Source: Gibbula magus (taxonomy: Eukaryota > Mollusca > Gastropoda > Trochida > Trochidae). From it: a stretch of 64,000 bases of DNA. Positions 23,881-35,685 of the stretch are shown here, one piece after another; position 1 is the first letter of the stretch, and every line of letters starts with the position of its first letter. A program made the translations under genes and the position numbers. The DNA lies in the NCBI GenBank assembly GCA_936450465.1, contig OW388297.1, positions 54,366,989-54,430,988 on the forward strand, written 5' to 3'. A model generated the notes under the pieces. It was not told where the DNA came from. It worked only from the letters and a program-made list of their open reading frames with translations, and did no database searches.

Positions 23881-24490
23881 GCCCCAGGCAACACAATACC
23901 CAATTAGGGGTGAAAGCAGTACACTTAAGCTTTAGTTCAGTGTGTATTACATTTCAGAACCCTCGGTTCAGTACGAAACGAAAAGTACAAAATCAAAGTC
24001 ACAACATAACATCTTCTTTTGAAAATAAAGTATTATGAATATAAAAACCAAAACTGGTGAACATTTTTTTTCTCTGATTGTGCAAATACCTTAAATTAAG
24101 TGTAACGATTTTACCAATAATTTTCCCAGATATCTTCAACCAGTCACAGATCATTAACTTTGGTTTCAAGATGCTATTCCTGTGCAGTCTGATTAAAATT
24201 GACCCTGTTCCGAGGAATTACATCAGCGAAATACAAACTGGTTTTATAGATTACTAGCCTAAAGGTCTGAGGACACCCTGTATATGCGCGTGTTCTGTAC
24301 CAGTTTAACGCAGACAAAGTCCAGTCAAAATGCTGACCAATCACATAATAGTTTTTAAACGGTCGCCTTTTTAAAAACATTCGGAACAGACGAAAGGATA
24401 GCTTTTTGGAGTTATCTGCCCCTAGCTATTCGCACCAAAAGCTGACGTTGGAGGTCCTGTGATTGGTTAACTCAATTGCGTCAGAACATG

Positions 24491-24751
24491 GGAGGTGAGG
24501 TGAGAAGAGGTGAGTTTGGGTTTAACGCCGCTTTCAAGAGTATTTCACTTATATCACGGCTGCTAGTATTATGGCAGGGAGAAAGCCCGCAACGCCATGT
24601 GGCTATGCATTGTGGTGAAACCTGCGAGCATCGGCTGGAACTAGAACCATGGGTGTTACTATGGTGAATTTCAGTGAAGCATTGCACCCAAACTTTACTG
24701 CATGTAGAACAGTTCTCTACTGCAGACAAAGTTGCCGTGCCCCTGGCGGGA
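24491..24751 (-). mobile_element. SINE, 5'-truncated, minus orientation, 9-bp TSD
   Basis: Reverse complement of the reference family, from the CTCACCTC tail to the CCGCCAGGGGC just after box B; the tRNA promoter head is absent. CAGAACATG occurs directly on both sides (24482-24490 and 24752-24760), showing a truncated insertion rather than later decay. Confidence 0.88.
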
Positions 24752-25314
24752 CAGAACATGCGACCATACGGGCTGTTATCAGATGGTTTTGCAAGGAAAA
24801 CTCCAAACGATATAACTACATATCCTGATAAATGTATCATTTTGCAAATTTTATTCCTCGAAGAACTGTCCATTTTATCAGACTGTATTCCTGTAAATTG
24901 GCCAATAAGATTTGACAGACAATTCATTTCGGCCTAGTCTGTCTTTAACCAGCATTCAATCCTGAGTAATTCCCTTACTTACAAATTGATATTCCTGTAA
25001 ACTGGCCACATAGAATTGTTAGGAAAGTAAATTCAACTGTTCATAATCTTTAGTCTAGGTTAAAGTTAAATGCATGACATGGATGCATGTAACACGGTTT
25101 ATGTATAACTACCGTTGAGATAAGAATAACAGTTGCATGTAGGACGTTGATCCCAACCTTCATATGCTTACAAGTGGGGTACACTCTCTAAACAGGGCAA
25201 GCTGGGCTGGAAATACATGTATTGTACAATCTATTAATCTTGCTTTGTGTTTGAGAGTATCTGTGTTTATTACTGTATTTATCATAATTGAAAATCAGAT
25301 TAAAGTGTCAAATT

Positions 25315-25654
25315 TTAAAGGGGCTGTAGCACGTTTTTTGCTAATTTTATTTTTTTCAAATTTCCCTTTTATAGTGAGTTTATATCATTTATATTTACTC
25401 TATGGAGGGTTAAACATCACAAACCAATTATCTGTAGTAGTAATAACAGTGTTGTGTATAAAGTTAAATTTAATGGCAGCCATTTTAATGTGAACACATT
25501 TATTATTTCGAATTACGAAAACGATTGCCATAACTTTACCAAACAATGTACACTCATTTTTAACTTGATTTGAAGAGAGAAAGGTGTTTTACTATTGGTG
25601 ACAATGTTTTTCATAGACTTAGGTGAGTGAAACAGCGTGCTACTGCCCCTTTAA
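25315..25654. mobile_element. TTAA-flanked MITE (family A)
   Basis: TTAAAGGGGCTGTAGCACG and CGTGCTACTGCCCCTTTAA ends, 340 bp, same orientation as 23519. TTAA at both borders. Confidence 0.86.
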
Positions 25655-26067
25655 AAGTATGACATTTGTATTAAAAAAATCAGTCAATACAAATGATAGC
25701 GTTATAAACTTTTGTTCCATATCTTTGAACAAAAGATTTTTCTTTGAATGGTTGCCTTTTATCATTGTGCAGTTGTGGTCTGGTTAAAATTTTAACTTGT
25801 TACATAGATTATATTTAATCAAAACATAATTAGATGCATATATTGGTACTTCATATGTGTATCTGCTTATGGTAGATTTATGAATGTTTTGATTGATATA
25901 TTTTCTTCTTCCCAACTTCAAAACCTATATTATATATACAATGTTGAGGGGAAAGATTTATGAATATTTCAAATGCTCCTCATTCTTAACTCCTAAAATA
26001 TAAATGTGTTTACATGTTTGAGTGTGAGATTTATACCTAACATATATAACTTACAAGTGTTCTGGGC

Positions 26068-26475
26068 CTAGATTTTCAAAGCTCTCTCAGTACTAAGATA
26101 GATGTAGGTATCATGTGTACATTAAAATTGGCCTACACCTACGGGGCTGGATAGCGCTGTGGTTAGAGCGTTTGGCTCCGGATCAAGAGGTCTGGGGTTT
26201 GAATCCCACCAGGGGCAACTTTGTCTGCTGTGGAGAACTGTACTAATTGCTATAAGGTTTGGGTGCAATTCTACACTGAATTTCAGTGCAGTACCATCCA
26301 TGGTTCGCTAGTTCCAGTTAATGCTTGCAGGTTTCACCACATTGCACACAAGGTGTTGCAGGATTTCTCCCTGCAATAATACTAGCAGCCATGAGGAGAG
26401 TGAAATACTCTTGAAAGTGTTGTAAAAACCCCAACTCACCTTAACTTACGACTACCAATAGTTTCTTGAGAGTCA
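26068..26475. mobile_element. Short foldback MITE split by a SINE
   Basis: Left half 26068-26140 (CTAGATTTTCAAAGCTCTCT, AGTACTAAGATAGATGTAGG), right half from 26447 (ACTTACGACTACCAATAG). The SINE 26141-26446 lies exactly between, so the SINE is younger. Confidence 0.6.
26141..26446 (+). mobile_element. SINE, near full length, inserted in a MITE
   Basis: Starts GGATAGCGCTGTGGTTAGAG with box B GGGTTTGAATCCC and ends AACCCCAACTCACCTTAA. The flanks are the two halves of a MITE (left 26068-26140, right from 26447), whose intact relatives are at 28435 and 57488. Confidence 0.88.
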
Positions 26476-26611
26476 TTTTAGTATTTGGAAGTCAAATAAG
26501 GACAAAGATTTATGGATAAACAACTTCTTTATTCTGAGAGCACATGCTTTTTTATCTAACTATCAATTATACAATGGTATGCAAAGAATATGATTCAAAT
26601 TGCTGTCAGTG

Positions 26612-26672
26612 CACTGGGAATATAGCTCAGTTGGTAAAGCCTCCGCTCTTCAACCGGAAGGTTGGGGTTCAT
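26612..26672 (+). repeat. tRNA-like head (SINE promoter remnant)
   Basis: GGGAATATAGCTCAGTTGGT then AAAGCCTCCGCTCTTCAACC and GGTTGGGGTTCA has box A- and box B-like parts, but the anticodon stem is mismatched and the 3' acceptor arm is absent. It runs directly into a minisatellite. Not counted as a functional tRNA gene. Confidence 0.5.
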
Positions 26673-27237
26673 ACGTCATACCAAGAGATGTTATACGTCA
26701 TACCAAGAGATGTCTTTTGACCAAGAGATGTTATACGTCATACCAAGAGATGTTATACGTCATACCAAGAGATGTTATACGTCATACCAAGAGATGTCTT
26801 TTGACCAAGAGATGTTATACGTCATACCAAGAGATGTTATACGTCATACCAAGAGATGTTATACGTCATACCAAGAGATGTTATACGTCATACCAAGAGA
26901 TGTTATACGTCATACCAAGAGATGTCTTTTGACCAAGAGATGTTATACGTCATACCAAGAGATGTTATAGGTCATACCAAGAGATGTTATACGTCATACC
27001 AAGAGATGTTATACGTCATACCAAGAGATGTCTTTTGACCAAGAGATGTTATACGTCATACCAAGAGATGTTATACGTCATACCAAGAGATGTCTTTTGA
27101 CCAAGAGATGTTATACGTCATACCAAGAGATGTCTTTTGACCAAGAGATGTTATAGGTCATACCAAGAGATGTTATACGTCATACCAAGAGATGTCTTTT
27201 GACCAAGAGATGTTATAGGTCATACCAAGAGATGTTA
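26671..27237 (+). repeat. Minisatellite of 22-bp and 18-bp units
   Basis: 22-bp unit GTTATACGTCATACCAAGAG+AT and 18-bp unit GTCTTTTGACCAAGAGAT are interspersed in an irregular order over 567 bp, almost without mutation; a GTTATAGG variant appears in a few units. All open frames here are repeat translations. Confidence 0.92.
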
Positions 27238-28434
27238 AAAGACAGGAGTTGTTGCTTCTTTGCTTAACGCTCTGCATTTTAAGGATAGAACAACACTGCA
27301 CTGTGGCTGGTGGTTCATGGTTCAAATTATTTTTTAATTTTGACCAAAAATTGTCAATTTTAGGACTTTGTTAAATTCCCCTTTACAAATTTGAAGTTTT
27401 CAATATGTTGAAATTGTACCTCCAGTATGTTCATTGTTATCATTATCATATATGTTTGAAATGAAGGTGGTCTAACTACAGACAGGGTTTGTAAGCTGTG
27501 CTCACTTTTGTCTTATTGTTACACTTGAGATTGTAATGGGTAAGTTATTATGATGATTATGGTACAGTTAAATGCTAAGGTCTCGTTCACAGTGCTTTCG
27601 GTACCAGGACCAACATCATTGAAATATATGACATTATTGTTACCAGTAAATTATATTTGTCAACAGTGCAAATCTGGCCTACTTAACTGAAATACTACTC
27701 TCATCTTAACTGACAAGCGATGATAGTCTATACAGGACTGATTTAGGTGACCTTAAGACTCTGATGGCCAAATGACAGTTTTGAGTTACAATATTAAATC
27801 AACATCTGATATTCTTGGTCAACAAGCTCATGTGAAGAACTCAATTTCGTAATCCAAGAATCCTGCAGGCGCTTTCACAAGAATCTTGTTTTTGTCGGAC
27901 TTGCTGACATGTACAGGCAAGTGACAGCTTTGACTTATCATATCAAATCAATATCTAATATTGCTGATTATGAAGCTTAAGTTTTGTCTGAGATTCCCTA
28001 CTCCAAGATTCGGAAATATATCCGCAACAAAATCTTGATGTTGTGTAAAGTTACCTTATACCTTGGGCAGACAACTGGTATTTGTAAATTACCAATTAAT
28101 TCAAGGATGCAAACTCCTGGTCAACAAGCTTAGGTGGAGACTTCAAGAATCCTGAAGATAGTCCCAAGGGAATCTTGGTTCTATTCCACAAAGTTAATGC
28201 CTGTCTAGCTTTGGTAGTTCAATCTTGTTACTAGGTGACCTATTGAGGGGTCATTCTGGCCAAGTCTAAACATACAGGTCCTGAGGATCCTTTTGATGAT
28301 AAAAATCGTGAAAATGTTATGACACCAAACCCAAAGGACAGACATTTTGACTATCCCTTTTAGGAATAACTTTGCAAATAGAATTTCTTGGTTAAGTGGC
28401 AGAATGGTTTGTATTCTGTTTCCAAAATACAGAT

Positions 28435-28541
28435 CTGGACCCATATTTTCAAAGCTCTCTTAGCGCAAAGATAGTCGTAAGTGCCATACATTAACATTGA
28501 CTTACGACTATCGAAGACAGTTTAGAAAATATGGGCCCTGG
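28435..28541. mobile_element. Short foldback MITE (AAAGCTCTCTTAGC family)
   Basis: CCCATATTTTCAAAGCTCTC TTAGCG..GATAGTCGTAAG on the left and CTTACGACTATC..AAAATATGGG on the right form about 45-base arms. Relatives: 57488-57604 and the split copy at 26068. Confidence 0.75.
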
Positions 28542-29020
28542 GTTTGAATACTATTTCTGTAAAAAAAAATTCATGTTTTTTTTCAATCATTTATAACAAA
28601 GATGTACCACCGTCACGATTTTACATTATTATTACGATACCACATGTCATGGTGGGGGCATTGCATGTCAATCTTCTAGGAAATTGTTCGGTACAAGACT
28701 TAATTTTGCAATGTAAAGGAATAATTATGGAGAAAAAAGGATGGGGAACCAATTCTGTTACTTGATCTGCAGTATTTGATTCTTGTCAACCGGGTGATGC
28801 TTCTGGACCTCCTCTAACTAGCGACATCAACAATTGTCATTGTCTGCCCATTTTCCCCGACTGATGCATGTAGTATATTTAAAGGCAGAGTGTACACTCT
28901 TGCACCACAATCTGGTTCCACAACTGTACAGATATCTGCAAACAAAAAAATATCTGCCCAAAAATATACTCTCAAAAGGGTCTCTCTCTTGCACCCACTC
29001 TTGTTCGTCCAGTGAGCAAA

Positions 29021-29289
29021 GGGGCGCGATAGTGAAGTGGTTAGCGCATTGGGCTTCGGATCATAAGGGTCCGGAGTTTGAATCCCGCCAGGGACACAGC
29101 AACTACGGTTCTACATGCAGTAAGGTTTGGGTGCAATGCTACACTGAATTTCAGCGTAGTACCATCCATGGTTCGCTAGTTCCAGCCGATGCTTGTTTCA
29201 CCGCAATGCATAGCCACATGGTGTTGCAGGCTTTCTCCCTGCCAATATACTAGCAGCCGTGATATAAGTAAATTACTCTTGAAAGCGAC
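29021..29289 (+). mobile_element. SINE, 3'-truncated
   Basis: Begins GGGGCGCGATAGTGAAGTGG and follows the family to ACTCTTGAAAGCG. The terminal GCGTTAAAC and CTCACC tail are missing. A short internal deletion removes the TCTGCAGTAGAGAACT block. Confidence 0.85.
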
Positions 29290-29714
29290 CCCCAGTGAGG
29301 AACTATTTGTCAACAGGAGGGCACACACAGATTTTGATTCTAAACATAGGCTTGAATTGAGAATTGCTATGTTCCACACTAATTTTCATATTCAATTGTA
29401 CAATAATTCTTTCTGGCACTAGAAATTAGCATATGCATGAGAGCTGATAGGAAGGGTTGGCGATGATAAACTGTAGAAGTTATGTAATGTGCTAATGTGC
29501 GGAGACAATTCAGTAATCAAGGCTAAAATCAAGACTGGAAACAAGGAGTATCCTCATTGTAAATGAATTTTACAACCTGTAATTTCACAACTTGCTTAAG
29601 AAATGATCTTCTGATTTTCAGAAATTTTCACATGGAATTTTCAGATAGAAGTTGATGGGCATATAGGGGTTAACTTGGATGGGCAAGTAAAGGGTTAATA
29701 CACAAAGCAGGGTT

Positions 29715-29792
29715 TCGTATTCGTATTCGTGTTTGTGTTTGTGTTTGTGTTTGTGTTTGTGTTTGTGTTTGTGTTTGTGTGTTCGTATTCGC
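29715..29792 (+). repeat. GTGTTT hexanucleotide repeat
   Basis: Eight or more GTGTTT units flanked by GTATTCGTATTCG at both sides. Confidence 0.92.
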
Positions 29793-30265
29793 GTTCGGAT
29801 GTTCATGTTCATAATGACAAGATAACAGTACTTCATCAAACTTGTATTTACGTGGTCTGACTCACATAATTACAAGGAAGTAAATAAACAACCTTTTAAA
29901 AATTTAAGGAAGTTTTCAGTGACTAAACATGGATAACATTTTCATGTATCCGTGAAACTAAATAAATATTTTCGCTGTCAAGCTTTGCTGACAAGTTGAA
30001 TAACCGGTATGCTAAAGCTTGTACTTTGAACTTCACGATTATGTAAAGAAGCTTTTCTTAGTTTGTTGATCTCTCCATTCATGAGTGTATATTTTCATGA
30101 ATATAATATGTTTAATCAAATAAATATTACTTTCAAAATGCTGAAAATAGAAGTTGGTATGTTTATTCTAAAGTGAATTGAATATAATATTACCTGGCAA
30201 TCGTAGGTGGTTCTTCAAATTCAAACCTGTTATAGAAGAAGAGGGCCCAATTGCACAAAACACTC

Positions 30266-31252
30266 TTAAAGTGACCGTCATAGCGACAAAATCCACCATC
30301 TTAATTTTTTTTTTTGCATAAAAAATGTAAAATGAAAACAATATATTTTCATAATTCAAGATATACACAAATTTCACATAGCAACACATGACATGTCATA
30401 AAACTAATAAACAATTTGCTGTTACGCTGTAGCGAAGTTTTCCGCACTCGCAGCATCGATGAATGACTTCATTTCTCACTGTTATATTTTTCAACAAATG
30501 TGTCTTTTAATATTAATTTGTGAAATATAAAGTCATCAAAATATGACCTTCATTCATTAATATCTTTCAGTTCGACTGCGTTTTAATGTATTAATAGCAT
30601 GTATGTGTATACAAGAATGTCCTTTCGAATTTTGTTTCTGCGAAAAATACCTTTGTATCAATTAATTTTGTTTGTGGAAGTGAAATTCGAGAGGACATTC
30701 CTGTTTTCACATATCTGTTATTAATACAAACTTATTGAAAAATATTACAGAAGGTAATGTTTTTATGACTTTATATTTGAAAATTTTATAATTCAGTTAA
30801 AAATAAAAAGAATGAGAATTTAAAAGGAGGGTTCTATTGGGGTATTTTTTGAGGAAAGAAAATTCGAGAGGATACCCTCATTTACACAAATATGCTACTA
30901 ATAAATGATTAAAACACAGTCAAGTTAAAAGATAATAATAAAGGTAAAATTTTGATGAATTTATGTTTCACAACTTAATAAAGACAAGCGTACATTTGTT
31001 GAAAAATAAAAACAATGAGAATTAACTGAAGCCATTCATCGGCGCTGCGAGTGGGGAAAAGTTTGCTATGGCATAACAGCAATTTCGTTATTAGTTTTAT
31101 GACACGCTATGTGTTACTATGTGAACTTTCTATAAGTGTATATCTTTTATCATTAAAATGTTGTAAAATTAGGTAAAATATAGAATGTTTTCATTTCACG
31201 TAATGCACACAATCCAATATGGCGGATTTTGCCGACAGAACGGCCCCTTTAA
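30266..31252. mobile_element. 987-bp TTAA-flanked inverted-repeat element (family D)
   Basis: Left TTAAAGTGACCGTC then AAAATCCACCATCTT; right AATATGGCGGATTTTGCC then ACGGCCCCTTTAA. A second internal inverted pair around GCACTCGCAGCATCGATGAA (30444) and TTCATCGGCGCTGCGAGTGG (31036) suggests very long diverged arms. Confidence 0.72.
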
Positions 31253-31361
31253 GTGACGCTTTGAGCGTGGAAAGCCTTGCGACGGCACAACAAGATAATG
31301 TTGATGAGTTTTACTTCACATTACTTTGTTATTAAAATTGTTAATTTTCCATCAATACATA

Positions 31362-32420
31362 GATATCTGTCTTTTCTTCACTAATACCTCACTCGAGTGA
31401 GGTAGAAAGGTTTTCTACTTTTCTACCTCACGAGATAAGATAAACATGGTATTTGTCAAGAATTGACGGATATTCTATTTATTATATGATGTTATCCATG
31501 TAATTACGTCCGAAAAGGGTCGTTTTCACGCCGAGCGGCCGCTATGAACAGCTCGTCACCGCAGTAACACTGTGACGTCATAAGCCAATTCGCTGCATCA
31601 GACTATTGGTGGCAGTAAAAATATAAGTTATTTTCACTGTAGCTTGATAGACAGTTTATTTCACTGATAAATAGAGGATATCTGTCTTTTCTAGACTAAT
31701 ACCATGTTTATCTCATTGAATGAGGTAGAAAGGTTATATTTTCACGAGTTGCAGTCATGAGTGAAAATATATAACTTTTCTACCACACGAGATGAGATAA
31801 ACATGGTATTTTTCAACAATTTACAGATATTCTATTTATTATATGATGTTATCCATGTAATTACGTCCGAAAAGGGTCGTTTTCACGCCGAGCGGCCGCT
31901 AGGAACAACCTGTCACCACAGTAACACTGTGACGTCATAAGCCAATTCGCCACTTGAGACCATTGTTTTATGACGTCAAATGATATCAATCACCGTTCGC
32001 AGTGAAAATATAAGTTATTTCACTGATAAATAGAGGATATCTGTCTTTTCTTGACTAATACCATGTTTATCTCATCGAGTGAGGTAGAAAGGTTATATTT
32101 TCACGAATGGCGCAGCCACGAGTGAAAATATATAACTTTTCTACCTCACGAGATGAGATAAACATGGTATTTGTCAAGAATTGACGGATATTCTTTTTAT
32201 TATATGATATTATCCATGTAATTAAGTCCGAAAAGGGTCGTTTTCACGCCCAGCGGCCGCTAGGAACAGCCCGTCACCACAGTAACATTGTGACGTCATA
32301 AGCCAATTCGCCGCGTGAGACCATTGTTTTATGACTTTAAATTATATCAGTCACCGTTCGCAGTGAAAATATAAGTTATTTTCACTGCAGCTTGATAGAC
32401 AGTTTATTTCACTGATAAAT
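31362..32420. repeat. Tandem array of three foldback units
   Basis: Units begin at GATATCTGTCTTTTCT (31362, 31677, 32036). Each holds an inverted pair around TACCATGTTTATCTCAT / ATGAGATAAACATGGTA and AGGTAGAAAGGTTATATTTT / ATATAACTTTTCTACCTCAC (the first unit has a shortened stem), then a unique arm with GTTTTCACGCC and GCGGCCGC, and TGTGACGTCATAAGCCAATT (TTGTGACGTCAT in unit 3). Confidence 0.85.
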
Positions 32421-32670
32421 CCCAGTATTTCGCTGCTCGTCATATAATAAATCCCAGTATTTCATTGCTCTTCATATAATAAATTGTTTTATTATTTAAA
32501 TAAAATAAGAATTAGTAAAAATACAGGGGTTTTGATTTCAAATAATGCCAACAAAGCAAGATGGTGGACAGTCAGCGATTATTCCTCACTGTTAGCCTTA
32601 GTGCAATGTTAAGGAAGGCACTAAGGTTAACTTTATGTTAAGGTTGTTTTGCGCAATGACACGTTCCCAT

Positions 32671-32830
32671 TTCTACATGCAGTAAGGTTTGGGTAACATG
32701 CTATGATGAAATTCACTGTATTTCCACTGATGGTTCACAGGTTGATCACGTGTTTCACGTTAATACATAACAACATTGGCATTTAGGGATTTCTCTCTAC
32801 AATATAGTAGTCCCAGTGATGTAAGGTAAA
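32671..32830 (+). mobile_element. SINE, old divergent fragment
   Basis: Only the central part is recognisable: TCTACATGCAGTAAGGTTTG, a diverged CACTGATGGTTCACAGGTTG and GGGATTTCTCTCTACAATAT. No promoter boxes or tail. Confidence 0.6.
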
Positions 32831-33067
32831 CAATCTTCACAGTAGTGACAAACCTCGCCGCTCCTCCCAACGCCCAGGCTGGTAATTACGGTTAGATCAT
32901 CCAAGTTGAAGGCTAGATTCTAACAAGAACATGCAAGTATTAAGCCAATAATTGGTTTGAAATTTATTGTAATAATTATGGAGAAAGTAAATTGGCCTTT
33001 TTGAATATTTATTATTGATTTTTTATCAGTTAGTCAATGAATAAATAAAAAACAATAAGGAGTTTTA

Positions 33068-33407
33068 TTAAGGGGCAGTAGCATGTTTTTTCGCTCAAAT
33101 AAGTTGATGAAATGTATTTGAAAAATAATGTCTCTTTGGAAAATCAAGTTAAAAAATGAGTATACATGGTGCCGTAAAGCCATAGGAATCGTTTTTGTCA
33201 ATCGAAATAATAAAATGAGTTCACAATAAAATGGCCGCCATGTCATTTTTGCTTTATATGCATCACCATTATCACCACTATGGATAATTGGTTTGTGTAA
33301 TAAGATGTTTTACTCTCTAAAGTACATATAAATGACACAAACTATCATTATAAATGGGAAATTTGAAAAAATAAAATTTGTAAAAAAACATGCTACAGCC
33401 CCTTTAA
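33068..33407. mobile_element. TTAA-flanked MITE (family A)
   Basis: TTAAGGGGCAGTAGCATG and CATGCTACAGCCCCTTTAA ends with TTAA borders. Interior matches 20898 (AATGGCCGCCATGTCA). Confidence 0.85.
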
Positions 33408-33744
33408 AAGAACTTTCAGTGTATTATTGTAGTCACATATATCAAAAGTTACCAAGGGTATTATTTTATGGATAGGTACTGACTGTTGTCAAAAATGACC
33501 CTTTTAGTGCCAATCTATAAGATCTATAATCATATTAAGATATTTTGTCGTTATTATGATAGAAAAACGGACTACCGTGGCTAGTGTGCGTCAATTGGTC
33601 TAACAAAATTTTGAAAATTTATATGTAGCAGAGAGAATCGGTTGGTATTGTTCACAGGACGACATAACTGGTATACTTGTAAATGGGGCGCATGAATTCA
33701 GCTTCTTGTCATTTATTATATACCCATGTAAACCTAAGATAGTA

Positions 33745-33815
33745 ATACAGGGGTGCAATACGGTTTCCGTGGTCGATTTCCGTATTGCACGGTGAATTCC
33801 GTATTGCACGGCTGA
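33745..33815. repeat. TTCCGTATTGCACGG cluster
   Basis: GGTGCAATACGGTTTCCG, TTTCCGTATTGCACGGTG and ATTCCGTATTGCACGG: two direct copies and one inverted copy in 70 bases, forming a possible hairpin. Confidence 0.7.
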
Positions 33816-34139
33816 CGGTTCTACTTTCTCTAAACTTCGGCACTTCTCGGAATTTTCCGTAATTGTCAATGTTTTCCCAATTAAATCTCCGAAATTTATG
33901 TTTTATTAACACTGCTAGTAATGTTTCAGTTGATTAAAGTATCAATTTGGATTTAGACCTAATATTAACAGCACAAGAAGGGAAAATGTTACTCAAATTA
34001 TCATTACCAAGGAAGAAAATCGCTTTGCCGAAAGCTTCGCTAGCGATGCTACTTCATTGTGACGTCACAACGGTTTACTACCAGTAAATTTACGCAACTT
34101 TATTTGTTTACCAATTTGCTAATAAAAAGGGGTATATAA

Positions 34140-34312
34140 TAAATATAGAACATCATACTTGTGCATTTGGATCGGTTGTATTGAACTCGAAGCTGTCATG
34201 GAAGTGGAGGAACAACTCGTTCTTCGAACTCGTTGTTCCTCCGCTTCCATGACATCTTCTCGTTCAATACAAACGATCCAAATGCACAAGTATGATGTTC
34301 TATATATGTATT
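34140..34312. repeat. Long near-perfect hairpin
   Basis: TAGAACATCATACTTGTGCA at about 34146 is mirrored by TGCACAAGTATGATGTTCTA at 34284-34303. The inner arms include GGATCG(G)TTGTATTGAAC and GGAAGTGGAGGAACAACTCG. The turn is at GTTCTTCGAAC. No coding; probably a foldback transposon. Confidence 0.8.
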
Positions 34313-35038
34313 AATCCTTTGCTCAAGTTGCACAGAAAGCAAGATATTGTAAAATATTTTGCATTAGGGGATAAACGTCAATGAGATGATCTTGACGTAA
34401 ATCAGCACATTTGATATTTCTGCATGTATCAAAGCTAAATTAAATTTCATGAAAAACACTTTGTGTCCCTTTAAATTCCTTTAGGACCCATTCACAAAGT
34501 TGGAAATCTGTTTGACAGCAAGCTATTGTTGATTGTAACTGTTTACTTACTAAAAGCATGAGAATGAACACAAGAAGACCGAGCAACACGGAAAGATTTC
34601 ATATTTCACTTATAGGTCAGACCATTACATTTCTCTGATGACCATTATCAAGTCTTTTTAGCAGGTCTTTGAGGCTAGAATCAGAACAATAGGTTAAATT
34701 TCACTGAGCAGTGTCAATAACAGTGAAGATTGTGGGCATGCATCTGGAAGATTTTGCACAAATGATTGATAACAACATGCATTACACTGGTGACGCTATA
34801 GTGTAACGACCTTGGGTACAAAGTTCATCCTTGGTGGTGTCATGGAATTTAATAGATTACTTCGGGCTTAATGCAAGACTCGAACAGAATGATCAGTAAG
34901 TGATTATATAAGGCCTCAGGGAGTCTTTTCAGGTCGTGTTTGAGCGTTACGTACAATTTGACTCCCTCTTACTAAGGTAATGATATTTTTTTTTTTTTTG
35001 GTTGTTTTGAAATTAAATGTACTTAATAGGGAGAATGT

Positions 35039-35233
35039 GCAGAATCCCGGCAGGGGACGCCAATTCTCTCTGCAGTAGAGAACTGTTCTACATGCAGTAA
35101 GGTTTTGGTGCAATGCTACACTGAATTTCAGTGTAGTATCACCCATGGTTCACTAGTTCCATCCAATGCTTGTAGGTTTAACTGCAATGCATAACCAAAT
35201 GGTGTTGCGGGCTTTCTCCCTTTCATCAGTATA
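35039..35233 (+). mobile_element. SINE, truncated at both ends
   Basis: Begins at box B remnant AGAATCCCGGCAGGGG and continues to GCGGGCTTTCTCCC. The 3' tail is missing. Confidence 0.82.
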
Positions 35234-35685
35234 TTAAGCATGATATTCGCCTTGGGAAAAGTGTATTCAGTGTATGACAATTTAATAGAAGTTAACACCT
35301 ATGTGTCGCGAAGAAAAGATTTACAGGTACTGGTAGTATTGTAACATCAATTTTCTTTCCTCATTTAACAGAATGAGAGAGATTGTGCTATCTTACTGAA
35401 AGTCAGTGGAATTGTTGATTGTGATTAACCTGACTTTTCATCTTGCATTGTATTAACCCTTTACCTGCTCTGTAAAATGGTTCTGGATAAACTTTTACTT
35501 TGATTTCACCAAAGTAATAATAGCGCTATTGTTGAAGAATGTGTGTGATAGCACAGCGGCTACTGTATTCAGCTCTGAAAAACAGTAAAGAGATGTTCCT
35601 ATTCTTCAGCTCATGTTTATATAATAAATCATGTAAAGTCTGACGAGCTTCAGAGCCAATGGTTCTATTCTTTAAATGGTATACG

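Larger units (their letters stand above)
27238..30265. other. Non-coding stretch with diverged repeats
   Basis: 27690-28190 has diverged repeats sharing GTCAACAAGCT and AAGAATCTTG/AATCCTG motifs. A MITE at 28435, a SINE at 29021 and the GTGTTT run are listed separately. No gene recognised. Confidence 0.45.

Noticed and set aside
24481..24927. Protein gene with a conserved peptide that recurs across the window
   Set aside because: The peptide (for example [20 protein letters not shown]) is a SINE body translated; it appears wherever the SINE does, in either orientation.
26612..26672. Functional tRNA gene
   Set aside because: Anticodon stem mismatched and 3' acceptor arm replaced by minisatellite.
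26600..27038. Repetitive protein-coding gene (YVIPRD repeats)
   Set aside because: Several frames are open only because a near-identical minisatellite has no stops; no start context, splice sites or codon bias.
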